DNA of 64,000 nt from Paraburkholderia fungorum (GTDB lineage Bacteria > Pseudomonadota > Gammaproteobacteria > Burkholderiales > Burkholderiaceae). Position 1 is the first letter of the stretch. The number at the start of each line of letters is the position of its first letter. The stretch is from positions 1 through 64,000 of the forward strand of contig NZ_CADFGE010000007.1 of the NCBI RefSeq assembly GCF_902833645.1, written 5' to 3'. The notes beneath the pieces were generated by a model that worked only from the letters and a program-made list of their open reading frames with translations, was not told the origin of the DNA and searched no databases. Both the position numbers and the translations under genes were made by a program. Shown piece after piece: positions 1-9,128 of this stretch.

Positions 1-2271
1 CGCGCCCGGAAAACCACGAAAGAAAAGAAGAAGGAAAGCGAAACGACAACAATCCGTCGGGTAACATTCCTTCGTGAGGCAACACGATGGGCATATGCCA
101 TGAATGAGGCTGTCGCCCGCGGCATGGTGTTTGGCCGAGACATGATCTTCACGTATGGCCCATACGCATCGTTGTTTACCCGGCTATACCACCCTGGAAC
201 CGACAATCTGATGTTGGGCGGTGCCCTTGTTATTGGAGTGGCGTGGATGCTGATGGTTGTCGCGCAACTCCGATATTCGCCGAAATCGTTCATGTGGCTC
301 TGGCCAGCCATGCTGATTGGCTTCGTGCGTGATGCACCGTTCTTCATGTTGCCGATTTTCTATCTGGCTACCGCTGCGCGAGCAGCATTACCGCCCGACC
401 ATCCAGACAGGATCGACCACGACGCGTTGACACGAGTGGCTCTGCTGATCGGAGCGGCGGCACTAGGCATCATTCCGCTCGTGAAGGGTACATTCGCAAT
501 CTCCGTCGGACCAGCACTGTTTCTCGCGCCGGCGATGCTCTGGAGACGCTGGAGACGGTCGGTCGTCACTCTGCCAGTTTTCTTCTGTTCAATGGCGCTC
601 GCGTGGCAATTTGCCGGGCAACCGATCGAAGCGTTGCCGCTATTTTTTCACGCGCAGTTGCCCATCGTGTCGGGTTATGCAGGAGCTATGAGCCTACCTG
701 CACATGCTTACGAGGTTTGGCTAACGGCCGTGTGCATAAGCGTGCTCCTACTCGCGTCATGGCAATTTTGTGAGCGTGCAGGGTTCGTCACGTGGGCATG
801 GCGAGTTGGATTTGTCTTCGTTTTGTTCCTCAGTGTCAAAGCTGGATTTGTGCGGGCTGACGCGCATGTCATGATGACGATGTCTCTTGTCGTGATGTGT
901 GTAGTCCTGGTTACGGCGCGTCGCCCAGCAGTAGCAGCAGTGGCGCTCGCGGTCACTTGCGGAGGGTATTGGTACATTGACCAATCGTACTGGCAATTCG
1001 AGAACGGCTCGTTTTTCCAACGCGTGTCTCGTGAAACATATGCCATTCTGACAAGTCCGACGTGGGTCGGAAGTCGCGGCGAAGCGCTGGAATCTTCATT
1101 CAGTGACCATCTCCGTCAAATCAGAGAGAAAAATCCTCTCTTGAGTATTGACGGTACTGCAGACATTTACCCGATCGACATTTCGATATTGCTCGCATAT
1201 GGGTTGCGGTGGACCCCCCGGCCCGTTACACAGAGCTATTCCGCTTATACGTCATCGCTTGCAAATATCGACGCCCGCCATCTATCAGACGAAAACGCGC
1301 CGCAACACCTATTCTTCGGCATCGCCCCAATCGACGGCCGGTTCCCGACGATCGAGGACGGCCCGAGTTGGATCCCTTTGCTGACCCGATACCATCCAAA
1401 GAAATTTGTTAACGAATACGCTCTAATGGATCGCACATCGAACGCTCCTCGCGCTGCTGTCGGTTCAACGATGGAACTTCGCCTAAACGAGGCGACAACA
1501 ATCCCAAAGACCGAAAATCCACTTTTCGTCCGCATCGACATTCAGCCGACCCTGCTCGGTCAGGTGTTGAACGCTCTACTAAAAAATTCCCGCATCGAAC
1601 TCCAAGTCACGTTGGTAGATGGTCGATCTCTGACGTATTGGATGCCACCGGATATGGCACGCGCGGGCTTTGTTTTATCACCCCTCGTCCAATCGAAGCT
1701 TGATCTCGTCGCCCTATATACCGACGAACGGCAAGAGTATTTCCAAAACCTCCGCGTGCAGACGATCAGAGTCCGAGCGTCTGAGTCGCATTGGAGTCAG
1801 AAGATCACGACCGTATTTAGCACGATACCCGTGGCGCGAAACAAACTTGCCAACGCGATCATGATGACATCCCAAGTGCCCGGCAATCTTGCTCCAGCGA
1901 TTGGCGCGGACGCTGAGTGTTCCCCACCCATGATCAACGGTGAATCGCTCCTGTCGATCTCGACGGTGACCGGCAAAACCCTGCGTGTCGATGGATGGGC
2001 TGTCTGGTCAAGAAAGAATGGCATTGCTCCGGAGACGGCCGCTGTCACCCTTACCGGGCTAGATAAAAGAACTGTCAGGATGCCTGCGCATCTGCAGTTC
2101 AGAAGGGATGTGAATGCCCATTTTGAAAAGCCCGCTATGGGACCTGCCGGCTATATCGCTTGGTTTGATGTCGCCCCTCTTAGAGGTGACTACTTGCTGG
2201 ACGTTCAGTTGACCAAAGGCGGTCAAACACTTTCCTGCGGCATTCAAAAGCACATCAGGATTGCGGGGTAG
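1..2271 (+). CDS. Polytopic membrane protein, GT-C-like, 5' end outside the window
   Basis: The product is a large membrane protein of unknown role. The reading frame is open to the left edge of the window. The first in-frame ATG is at 100, but it has no convincing ribosome binding site and lies inside a region that looks conserved (WAYAMNEAVARG, then IFTYGPYASLFT), so the gene probably begins upstream. The first half holds about nine hydrophobic segments with short polar loops. The C-terminal 400 residues look soluble and probably periplasmic. This layout, with an acidic/aromatic first loop, resembles GT-C-type glycosyltransferases or polysaccharide-associated membrane proteins, but I see no diagnostic catalytic motif. 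It converges on the cluster that ends at 2566. The function is inferred only from topology and neighbours. Confidence 0.7.
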   Translation, partial: RARKTTKEKKKESETTTIRRVTFLREATRWAYAMNEAVARGMVFGRDMIFTYGPYASLFTRLYHPGTDNLMLGGALVIGVAWMLMVVAQLRYSPKSFMWLWPAMLIGFVRDAPFFMLPIFYLATAARAALPPDHPDRIDHDALTRVALLIGAAALGIIPLVKGTFAISVGPALFLAPAMLWRRWRRSVVTLPVFFCSMALAWQFAGQPIEALPLFFHAQLPIVSGYAGAMSLPAHAYEVWLTAVCISVLLLASWQFCERAGFVTWAWRVGFVFVLFLSVKAGFVRADAHVMMTMSLVVMCVVLVTARRPAVAAVALAVTCGGYWYIDQSYWQFENGSFFQRVSRETYAILTSPTWVGSRGEALESSFSDHLRQIREKNPLLSIDGTADIYPIDISILLAYGLRWTPRPVTQSYSAYTSSLANIDARHLSDENAPQHLFFGIAPIDGRFPTIEDGPSWIPLLTRYHPKKFVNEYALMDRTSNAPRAAVGSTMELRLNEATTIPKTENPLFVRIDIQPTLLGQVLNALLKNSRIELQVTLVDGRSLTYWMPPDMARAGFVLSPLVQSKLDLVALYTDERQEYFQNLRVQTIRVRASESHWSQKITTVFSTIPVARNKLANAIMMTSQVPGNLAPAIGADAECSPPMINGESLLSISTVTGKTLRVDGWAVWSRKNGIAPETAAVTLTGLDKRTVRMPAHLQFRRDVNAHFEKPAMGPAGYIAWFDVAPLRGDYLLDVQLTKGGQTLSCGIQKHIRIAG

Positions 2272-2565
2272 AGGACAGGCTAGCCTGCAACAGGCGTAAT
2301 AGTCATTGCGATTGAATGTTTTTGTGGTGGCGGCTCTTACCGTTACGTTAGTTGGTCGCTTCGGGCGTACGCTCAGCGCTCGCCCGGCAGCCCAGATGAT
2401 CGCGTAGCCCTGCGCCCAGTTCGTGCTTAATTAGCGTGTTCTTGAAGACAATCGATATGGAGGGAATCGTTCCGGTTCCCTCAAGTACCGGTGGATCAGA
2501 TTCTTTCGGATCGATGCCAAGGTTGTCTAGGCCTTTACTGCCAGCTTCAACTTGCGCGGCAGACA
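2272..2565. other. Intergenic gap between convergent genes
   Basis: This is the space between two convergent genes. It holds a perfect 7-bp hairpin (GAGGGAA at 2460-2466, TTCCCTC at 2476-2482) without a T-tract. A 72-codon GTG frame on the minus strand overlaps the stop of the GtrA gene (TAGTG), but it has no recognisable domain and is not called. Confidence 0.5.
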
Positions 2566-2991
2566 CTAATGCTTAAAACTCCACCGCTTATGCCCCATAT
2601 AGCTCGTAAAAACCGGCACAGCGACCCCAACCGCATGCGCGACATCCCTAGCGTGCCAGGTCATCCCCATCCTTGGGAACACGTAATACGCCAGCCCCAC
2701 GCTAACCGCCCACGTCTGCACCACCGCAACCAAATTCACGAGCGTAAAGAAGAACACTGAGCGCCCGGTCGATTGCGTGCTCTTCGTGAACACAAACAGC
2801 TTCGCCAACACAAACGCCGTGATCATGCCTGTGATGTACGCAATCACGATGGCCGTCGAATACGGCATCCAGATGTTGTAGACGATCCGGCTGCCCCAGT
2901 TGACCGCCGCAGCGAACCCGCCGGTCAACAGAAACAGCAGGAAGCTCTTCGAGATAAACGTACGTTTGGCGACCGTATGAGCGCGCGTCAT
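2566..2991 (-). CDS. GtrA family membrane protein
   Basis: This is a small membrane protein of 141 residues with four predicted transmembrane segments, the length and layout typical of the GtrA family. It has an N-terminal stretch FLLTGGFAAAVNWGSR and a final GHKRWSFKH tail, which fits GtrA proteins. Family members are thought to move or anchor polyprenyl-phosphate-linked sugars across the inner membrane. Its start overlaps the stop of the upstream FAD oxidoreductase by 4 bp (ATGA), so the two are probably translationally coupled. It is the last gene of the minus-strand cluster with the DprE1/DprE2/UbiA homologues. A GtrA-type protein (Rv3789) also sits beside dprE1 in mycobacteria, so a role with polyprenyl-phosphoryl-arabinose is a reasonable inference. 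Confidence 0.85.
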   Translation of the reverse strand: MTRAHTVAKRTFISKSFLLFLLTGGFAAAVNWGSRIVYNIWMPYSTAIVIAYITGMITAFVLAKLFVFTKSTQSTGRSVFFFTLVNLVAVVQTWAVSVGLAYYVFPRMGMTWHARDVAHAVGVAVPVFTSYMGHKRWSFKH

Positions 2992-4271
2992 ATCATCTTC
3001 GCCATCTTGCGGGACAGTCCGATGCTCTCCGAAATGCCCCGATCTTCAGGGTAGTAGTAGGAGGTGTCCGCCACTAGCAAACCTTTCACAGGCAACTGGA
3101 TCGGAGGCAGGCGGTCCAGATACCCCGGCTCGCAAATCGGTTGCGCGAACCGATAGCGGCTCGCCCGCACGTCGATGAAATCATCTTGCGTCAGTGCAGG
3201 ATTGATCTTCATCAGATAACGCTTCACCTTATCGATAAATACCGAATCGGCCTCCTGATACTTAGGATGCTCACCCGGAATATAGAAAGGCACGTAGACG
3301 ACGTGATGATCGAGCGGCCGCAGGTTCGTATATTCGACGATGCCCGGAATATCCATCTCAGGGTCATTCGTATTCAGCCAGAAGTTTTCGGTGACCGGCT
3401 TCTTTAGCTTGGCGATAATACACACCACCGCCACGTTCTTCACGCTGCGAAACGCGTCGAGAATGCTCGCCGGCAGATCGGGCATCACACGCGGCACGTA
3501 AGGCAGCGGAATCGTGCTGATGACCTTGTCAAAGGGTAGAAACTCACCGCCTGCTTCGATGCCGGTAACTTTTCCGTTTTCGATGGAGACCTTCTGTGCC
3601 GGCGTGCCTAGGCGAAATTCGCCGCCGTTCGCTACGATGTAATCACGCATCCCGTTGAGCAGCGTATCGGACCCGCCTTCGAGGTAGCCGAGCTTCTCGT
3701 GAAAGAGGTTGTAGCGCGACCGGCCGATACGGCGGATGCGGCTCCAGATCCAGGCCGCGGAAAGGTTATAGGCGTAGTCGTAAAACTTGTAGTCGAAGAG
3801 CCGCCGCCAAAGGACTTCCCACGCCTCTTCACCGATCCACCGGCGGATCCATCCAGTTGCCTCGACATGATCGAGCGGCTTCCAGTTGTTGCGCTTGGTC
3901 GACAGAAATGCGTGCAGACCATAGCGGAATTTGGCCTGCAGGCTGAGGCCTTTGAACTTGAGCAATGCCATGGGGTTACCCCACGGTTGCACGCGATTTT
4001 GATAGAAGTAGCCCATCTTCGTTTCGCGCCACTGCATTTTCTCTTCGATACCGAGTTCGCGCAGCACCTCAAAAAATGCGTGATCGGAAATCGCGTGAAA
4101 GTGGTAATAACGTTCGATCGAAAGGCCGCCGAAGTCGAAACATGCGGCCATCCCGCCCACGCGATCATCGGCTTCGAAAATGACTGGCTTGCGACCGTCC
4201 TTGACAAGCTGGTAGGCCGCGCCGAGGCCCATTGGTCCGGCGCCCAGGACTGCAATGCGCTCTGTGCTCAT
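2988..4271 (-). CDS. NAD(P)/FAD-dependent oxidoreductase (amine oxidase / UGM-like fold)
   Basis: This is a 427-residue flavoprotein. The N-terminus carries the dinucleotide-binding signature AVLGAGPMGLGAAYQL, followed by an acidic strand end (VIFEADDRVGG). The rest resembles the protoporphyrinogen oxidase, amine oxidase and UDP-galactopyranose-mutase-like group. A C-terminal DTSYYYPEDRGISESI block probably completes the FAD site. Proteins of this type recur in glycan clusters, where the substrate is usually unknown. It begins 14 bp after the epimerase-like gene and overlaps gtrA by 4 bp. The neighbours suggest a sugar-nucleotide or lipid-linked sugar substrate. I cannot tell whether the reaction is an oxidation or a mutase-type ring contraction. 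Confidence 0.8.
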   Translation of the reverse strand: MSTERIAVLGAGPMGLGAAYQLVKDGRKPVIFEADDRVGGMAACFDFGGLSIERYYHFHAISDHAFFEVLRELGIEEKMQWRETKMGYFYQNRVQPWGNPMALLKFKGLSLQAKFRYGLHAFLSTKRNNWKPLDHVEATGWIRRWIGEEAWEVLWRRLFDYKFYDYAYNLSAAWIWSRIRRIGRSRYNLFHEKLGYLEGGSDTLLNGMRDYIVANGGEFRLGTPAQKVSIENGKVTGIEAGGEFLPFDKVISTIPLPYVPRVMPDLPASILDAFRSVKNVAVVCIIAKLKKPVTENFWLNTNDPEMDIPGIVEYTNLRPLDHHVVYVPFYIPGEHPKYQEADSVFIDKVKRYLMKINPALTQDDFIDVRASRYRFAQPICEPGYLDRLPPIQLPVKGLLVADTSYYYPEDRGISESIGLSRKMAKMI

Positions 4272-4285
4272 GGTGTTTTTCCTGC

Positions 4286-5224
4286 TCAGAATTCTAGTGC
4301 GATGTGGCTATACGTCGGATCGTTGAAGGTCTCGTCCATCGCCTTCGCGAACGGCGTAGCTCGGATCTTGAAGATGCCTTCCCAGTCAATCACTTCGAAT
4401 TCGTCCCCGGCAGTCAACGCTTTGAGCTGGTCGGCAGTGAACGGCGGGTTTTTGTCGAAGAGGGCGTAGATCTTCAGCAACACGTAGAAGAGCCCATACG
4501 GAATCCGTACGATCGCGCAGCGTGCGCGAGTTGCGCGTTTTATCTGGCGAATGATATCGATGTAGTCGACTTGTTCGAGGCCAGTGATATTGAACGCCTG
4601 GCCCTTGATGCGCGACTCGATGCAGCTGATGATCACGTTGCAAAAGTCACCGACGTACAGCGGTTGGCGCATATAGCGGCCGCTGCCCGGGATCGGGAAC
4701 ACCGGCACGCGATGCATGAAGCGTGAGAGCCAGCCCAGATGCTTACGGTCGAACCAGCCGAACATCAGTGTGGGCCGCAGCACAACACATTCGATACCCG
4801 AGGCGAGCACGATCTCTTCCTGCTCGCGTTTAGTGTCCGTATAGAAGTCTTCGCCCACCGAGTTCACAACTGAAGAGCTGATGTGCACGGTGTACGGAAT
4901 CTGATATTGCTTGATCACGTCGAGTACGTTGCGCGTGGCGGTAATGTTGTTGCGAATGAACGGTTCGATGGTCGGTGCGCCGATCTGCGCTTGCAACATG
5001 ACAACAAGGTCCGCGCCTTTGAAGTGTTGTTCCCAACCGCCCGGCTCGGCAAGGTCGGCATAAATCGCCGTGACGTCCGGATGGACCTCGCGAAGCACTT
5101 CGAGGTTGGCTTTGTGCTTGTCGAGTACAACCAAATTGGAATACCCGCGCGCTTTCAGTCGCGCAACAAGATTCTGGCCGACTAGGCCGGCGCCGCCTGG
5201 AAGAAGGATGCGGGTCTGATTCAT
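4286..5224 (-). CDS. NAD-dependent epimerase/dehydratase family protein (extended SDR)
   Basis: This 312-residue protein is an extended short-chain dehydrogenase. It has an N-terminal Rossmann motif GGAGLVGQNL, an acidic residue at the end of strand 2 (VVLDKHK), a serine-rich strand (HISSSVVNSVG) and a YTDTK motif that fits the YxxxK catalytic pair. Such enzymes epimerise, dehydrate or reduce nucleotide sugars. The C-terminal half (VYALFDKNPPF region) differs from GalE, so I do not assign a substrate. The gene lies 123 bp downstream of the GT-C-like membrane protein and 14 bp upstream of the FAD oxidoreductase. The pair may act in sequence on one sugar. Confidence 0.82.
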   Translation of the reverse strand: MNQTRILLPGGAGLVGQNLVARLKARGYSNLVVLDKHKANLEVLREVHPDVTAIYADLAEPGGWEQHFKGADLVVMLQAQIGAPTIEPFIRNNITATRNVLDVIKQYQIPYTVHISSSVVNSVGEDFYTDTKREQEEIVLASGIECVVLRPTLMFGWFDRKHLGWLSRFMHRVPVFPIPGSGRYMRQPLYVGDFCNVIISCIESRIKGQAFNITGLEQVDYIDIIRQIKRATRARCAIVRIPYGLFYVLLKIYALFDKNPPFTADQLKALTAGDEFEVIDWEGIFKIRATPFAKAMDETFNDPTYSHIALEF

Positions 5225-5347
5225 GCGTTCACTCGGTGAATTTAGATGCTGTTTGCAACGTCGTAGGAGCTAGATGATACAAGCAAGCTCAGGGCGATCC
5301 GAAAAGCAGCTGGGGCGTTGGTTACGTGATCGATGCAGCACCGCTGG

Positions 5348-7057
5348 CTATTGATTCGAAGTGCTGGCCGCAGCGGGCATGGTTTTTTCGTCTTGCAGGG
5401 CGCAGTACGTATTTGCAGCAATTTGCCCGCTTATCCGTATGCTCCCCGGCGCCGGCGCCTTGAAAAATGCTGTCCAGCCGCTGTATGCCGCACTTCGGCC
5501 GAACCTCTTGCGAATGTCGTCTCGGCCGCCGCCTGTAATGCCGGTGCCGAGAGTTGTGCCCGAGGCATCGGTGACGACGACGGCTCGAGCCGTTCGCCGA
5601 ATCGCCGTGTCGTAGATCCATCCTGTTGCACGATAGATGCCCGGGGTCCTCGTGGTCGATATGTTCTCGATTGCTCCGTCGCATGCGGCCGCGGTGCTGA
5701 TGCGATCGGCGGGCACGAGAAAATCGGGTTGATCCGGTGCAAAGATTGAAATCTGGGCTACATCGGCTTGCTTGGCGACATTGGTCAGAGCATCGGGGAA
5801 CGGATAGACCGCCTTGGTGATGTCGGGATCATAGACGTGGGCGCGCAATGCGAGACCTGCAACGAGACGCGAGTAAACCACATCATTATCGGAATGGGTT
5901 ACGAAGCGCTGGCCCGACGCGACAATCAACGTAGCGATCACCGCCGCGATTATTACACGCTTAAATTGCTTCGCCGTACTGCTGTTGAGCGCCATAAAGA
6001 TGATCAGCGCGAGCCAGCATGTCAGAGAGGCGGTGGTGTAACGCGAAGCCAACGCAGTTCCGATACCGAACCAGAGCCGCCCGCTTGCAGTCAGTACTGC
6101 GTTGCCCGCTACAAATATGGCAAATGCCAACATTGCGATGCCTTGCGGGCGCTTTTCACGGACCCGTGCGGTCTTGACACAACTGGCCACAAGTACCGCC
6201 AAAGCCCACATCCCACTGATGTATGCAACTACCTGGCCGAGTCGGGCGTGGAACGCCGGCGCGCCAAGATACAGCAATACATATCTAAGTGCGCCAATTG
6301 GATGCTCGCGCAAGCCGGTGGTCAGGTTGCCGCTGCTGGCAGGCTTTGTCCAGTCGATGAAATACGCAAACCATACGGCTACGGTAAGCACAACGAGCAC
6401 TGCCAGGTCGCGCCGCTTCAGTCGTAGATAGGTTGCCTGAACGACCAGTACCGGCAACACCAGCACACCGCTCGACATCGAATAGGCCGCGATCCATGCG
6501 CTTGCCAACGCAGTAGCAAACCATCCGCGAGACTTTGCGCGCTGATCGCGATCCTCCGCTTCAGCCGTGCGTTCAATCGCATGAAAGGCGAAGAGGGCGA
6601 AGAGATAAACGGCGAACCACTGGCTCTGAAAGCCCCACGTGAAGTTCTCGTTCTGAATCCACGAAAACGTAAATACCAGAACTCCGCCTGCGAGGCCAAA
6701 CCGCATCGGGCGCGAAAGCGTGGCGCGGTGATGGAGCGTGACGCGGTAGAAGGTGGCAGCGAGCGCGCCTGCGAGCACCAGATTGGCGATCAGCGAAAGG
6801 ACATTTCTCCCGCCAAAATATCGCACGTCAGCGAAAAATATCAGGCGTGAAAACGTCAGGCGGTGTTCGTTGTGCTGCTCAAAGAACGACTGCCACGGCG
6901 CTTGCATGGCGCGCATGTAAAAGCCGATCGTGCCATCCCATGAATCGCCGAACGGCACCGGGGAAAAGTGCCGCCACACTGCGAATACCGTCGTCGCGAA
7001 TGTAACGACGCCCAGCGCGAAAAGGGCATAGCTGCCCACGGTCTCTCGGCGATTCAT
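5348..7057 (-). CDS. Predicted GT-C-type membrane glycosyltransferase
   Basis: This is a polytopic protein of 569 residues with about ten hydrophobic segments and a soluble C-terminal domain of roughly 130 residues. The first extracytoplasmic loop contains FGDSWDG followed by EQHNEHRLTFSR. An acidic loop after the first membrane helix is characteristic of GT-C glycosyltransferases that use polyprenyl-phosphate sugars. I placed the start at the ATG preceded by AGGGA six bases upstream. A second ATG 15 bp earlier overlaps the reductase stop as TAATG and is also possible. The position directly after dprE2 suggests it may be the enzyme that uses the lipid-linked sugar. Acceptor and sugar are inference, and it could instead be a membrane protein without transferase activity. 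Confidence 0.7.
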   Translation of the reverse strand: MNRRETVGSYALFALGVVTFATTVFAVWRHFSPVPFGDSWDGTIGFYMRAMQAPWQSFFEQHNEHRLTFSRLIFFADVRYFGGRNVLSLIANLVLAGALAATFYRVTLHHRATLSRPMRFGLAGGVLVFTFSWIQNENFTWGFQSQWFAVYLFALFAFHAIERTAEAEDRDQRAKSRGWFATALASAWIAAYSMSSGVLVLPVLVVQATYLRLKRRDLAVLVVLTVAVWFAYFIDWTKPASSGNLTTGLREHPIGALRYVLLYLGAPAFHARLGQVVAYISGMWALAVLVASCVKTARVREKRPQGIAMLAFAIFVAGNAVLTASGRLWFGIGTALASRYTTASLTCWLALIIFMALNSSTAKQFKRVIIAAVIATLIVASGQRFVTHSDNDVVYSRLVAGLALRAHVYDPDITKAVYPFPDALTNVAKQADVAQISIFAPDQPDFLVPADRISTAAACDGAIENISTTRTPGIYRATGWIYDTAIRRTARAVVVTDASGTTLGTGITGGGRDDIRKRFGRSAAYSGWTAFFKAPAPGSIRISGQIAANTYCALQDEKTMPAAASTSNQ

Positions 7058-7071
7058 CTGCGTTCCCTGCA

Positions 7072-7812
7072 TTACAGCGATACGCGCTTGAACAGGAAAC
7101 GGGGCACTGACCGGATGATCATCATGATGATCGCCCAGAACCACCGCGTATAAAGCACGTCTTTACGTTTTTCGACGGCGCGTACGATGTCGCTCGCGAC
7201 TTGCTCGGGCGTTGCCACGAGCGGTGCCGGCAACGGCAAACCGGCAGTCATCGGGGTGGCGACAAAACCCGGCTTGATCGTCACCACGTGTACACCGGCC
7301 TTGAAGAGCCGGGCATTGAGACCTTCGCAGAACGCGGAGAGCGCAGCTTTGGCACTACCGTACAAATAGTTCGAAGGCCGGCCGCGGTCGCCCGCCACCG
7401 ATGAGATCACGGCCAGCGCGCCACGCTTCTGGACTTCGAGGATGTTGGCGATCGGAGTCAGCAATGCAATTACTGACACGGCGTTTGTATTGAATTCGCG
7501 TACAGCCAAAGCTGGATCGGCCTGACAAGCTGCTTGATCCGGCAAGGTGCCGGGCGCTACGAGGACGATATCGAGTGCGCCGAGTTCGCCTGCACAGCGT
7601 TCGAGCATGCCGGAATGCTTTTCCACGCTATCAATGTCCAGTTGATAGCAGGCGGCGAGTTGCGCGCCACGCGCAGTCAGATCGTTCGCTACCTGTTCGA
7701 GACGCTCGCCGTTGCGGGCGACGAGGAAGAAGCGCGCGCCTTCTTTGGCCCATTGGCGGGCGCAGGCGATTGCGATTGCCGACGTGGCGCCGACGATAAG
7801 AATGTTTTTCAT
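7072..7812 (-). CDS. dprE2: DprE2-like short-chain dehydrogenase (decaprenylphosphoryl-2-keto-erythro-pentose reductase-like)
   Basis: This 246-residue classical SDR starts MKNILIVGATSAIA, a variant cofactor motif. It has Ser138 in ISSVAGDRGRPSNY and the catalytic Tyr151-x3-Lys155 pair in YGSAK. The SSVAGxRxRxSNxxYGSxK block matches what I recall of mycobacterial DprE2, which reduces the 2-keto intermediate made by DprE1 to give polyprenyl-phosphoryl-D-arabinose. The start is the ATG whose first bases overlap the dprE1 stop (ATGA). A longer upstream frame is only the shadow of dprE1. The adjacency of E1 and E2 supports a two-step epimerisation. The lipid substrate is inferred from homology. 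Confidence 0.8.
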   Translation of the reverse strand: MKNILIVGATSAIAIACARQWAKEGARFFLVARNGERLEQVANDLTARGAQLAACYQLDIDSVEKHSGMLERCAGELGALDIVLVAPGTLPDQAACQADPALAVREFNTNAVSVIALLTPIANILEVQKRGALAVISSVAGDRGRPSNYLYGSAKAALSAFCEGLNARLFKAGVHVVTIKPGFVATPMTAGLPLPAPLVATPEQVASDIVRAVEKRKDVLYTRWFWAIIMMIIRSVPRFLFKRVSL

Positions 7813-9125
7813 GTTCGAGTAGTTCGTTCCCAGAAGCGCGACAGCAGAGCAGGGTCGCGTAGCGCTTCGAGCTGCTGCCATTGAGGGTAGGCGGCGCGAA
7901 AGTCGGCGCCCGGCATGTGGGCGTCCTTGGCCGGATAGATGCGGCCGCCCGCTTCGCGCACGATCGCATCGAGTTGGGTAAAGAGCCGCATGTTCAGCGC
8001 CTCGCGTTGCGGAAAATCGAGCGCCAGCGATGTGCCTTCCCGTGGAAATGACAGAAGACCCGGCGAGCGCACATCGCCGCAACGCTTGAGCACAGCGAGA
8101 AACGAACCGGTGCCGCTTGCGGCAATCGCATCGAGGATCGCGCGCGTTGCGTCGCGCGCTGTGTTCGGCGGTACGACGCACTGGTACTGCTGGAAGCCGG
8201 CGCGGCCATAAATCCGATTCCATTCCAGCAGGCTATCCAACGGATAGAAGTAAGTGTCGTAACTGACCTGTGTGCTTACTTCGCCACGTTGCTGCTTCTG
8301 ATAGTAAAGCTCGTTGAACACGCGCAACGTGGCGCGGTTAAACACGGGGATCGGCAGCGTAAACGGCACCGTCCGCTTCTTGCGCCGCGTGACCTCGAGG
8401 GGGCCGTCATTTGCATGGTCGCCGACCATGAAAATGCCGCGACCCAGCGCCGAACCACGACTCTGGCAATCCACCCACGCAACGCTGTATTCGTGCAGCG
8501 GGTCGAGTTGCTCCGACAACGAAAAGAATTCGTCGAGATTGGCGAAGCGGATGCTCGTCATGTCGATCATGCTGGAGCGGATCGGCATCAGCTGGATTTC
8601 GGCCCAGAGGATTAGCCCAGTCAGGCCGAGTCCGCCGATTGTGGCGGAAAAATATTCAGGTTGTTCGTCTGGCGTGCATTCGAACTGCGTGCCGTCACTA
8701 CGCGCGAGCGCGAAGCGGCGTACGTGCCGGCCAAAGGTACCGCGTACGTGGTGATTCTTGCCGTGAACATCGTTCGCAATCGCTCCGCCCAAGGTTGCGT
8801 ACTTGGTGCCGGGGGTCACGGGAAGCATCCAGCCGCGCGGAATCGCGACGTCGAGAATCTGTTCGAGCGTGACACCAGGCTCCGCCCGCAAGACGCCGGT
8901 CTGCCAGTCTGCCGTAATGAGTCGGTCGAGCGGTAGCGTCTGCACGACGTGACCCGAGGCGGCGAGGCAACTGTCGCCGTAGCTGCGGCCGTTGCCGAAG
9001 GCGAGCGCGGTGCCATGTTCGCGGCTTGCATCCGTCCACGCAGCGCGTACGCCATCGCGCCAGGCGGCAGTGTGTACTTCCTGCGGCAAATGCGGGTAGC
9101 GCCCCCATGACAGCACCGTATTCAT
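7809..9125 (-). CDS. dprE1: DprE1-like FAD-linked oxidase (decaprenylphosphoryl-beta-D-ribose 2-oxidase-like)
   Basis: This 438-residue flavoenzyme belongs to the vanillyl-alcohol-oxidase FAD fold. It carries FGNGRSYGD at residues 43-51 and VTPGTKYATLGGAIANDVHG at 103-122, followed by KNHH and GTFG. These are the FAD-binding blocks I recall from DprE1. Lys400 in the GGRIYPAKD motif corresponds to the catalytic Lys418 of the M. tuberculosis enzyme. The position of the drug-targeted Cys387 is Ala368 here (SLALDFP). The expected reaction oxidises C2 of polyprenyl-phosphoryl-ribose, the first half of epimerisation to arabinose. It starts 3 bp after the UbiA stop and overlaps dprE2 by 4 bp. Confidence 0.83.
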   Translation of the reverse strand: MNTVLSWGRYPHLPQEVHTAAWRDGVRAAWTDASREHGTALAFGNGRSYGDSCLAASGHVVQTLPLDRLITADWQTGVLRAEPGVTLEQILDVAIPRGWMLPVTPGTKYATLGGAIANDVHGKNHHVRGTFGRHVRRFALARSDGTQFECTPDEQPEYFSATIGGLGLTGLILWAEIQLMPIRSSMIDMTSIRFANLDEFFSLSEQLDPLHEYSVAWVDCQSRGSALGRGIFMVGDHANDGPLEVTRRKKRTVPFTLPIPVFNRATLRVFNELYYQKQQRGEVSTQVSYDTYFYPLDSLLEWNRIYGRAGFQQYQCVVPPNTARDATRAILDAIAASGTGSFLAVLKRCGDVRSPGLLSFPREGTSLALDFPQREALNMRLFTQLDAIVREAGGRIYPAKDAHMPGADFRAAYPQWQQLEALRDPALLSRFWERTTRT

Positions 9126-9128
9126 CGC

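Noticed and set aside
2348..2566. 72-codon minus-strand frame starting GTG, overlapping the gtrA stop
   Set aside because: No ribosome binding site apart from coding overlap, no domain, and no coding-like composition. It may be real but cannot be supported.
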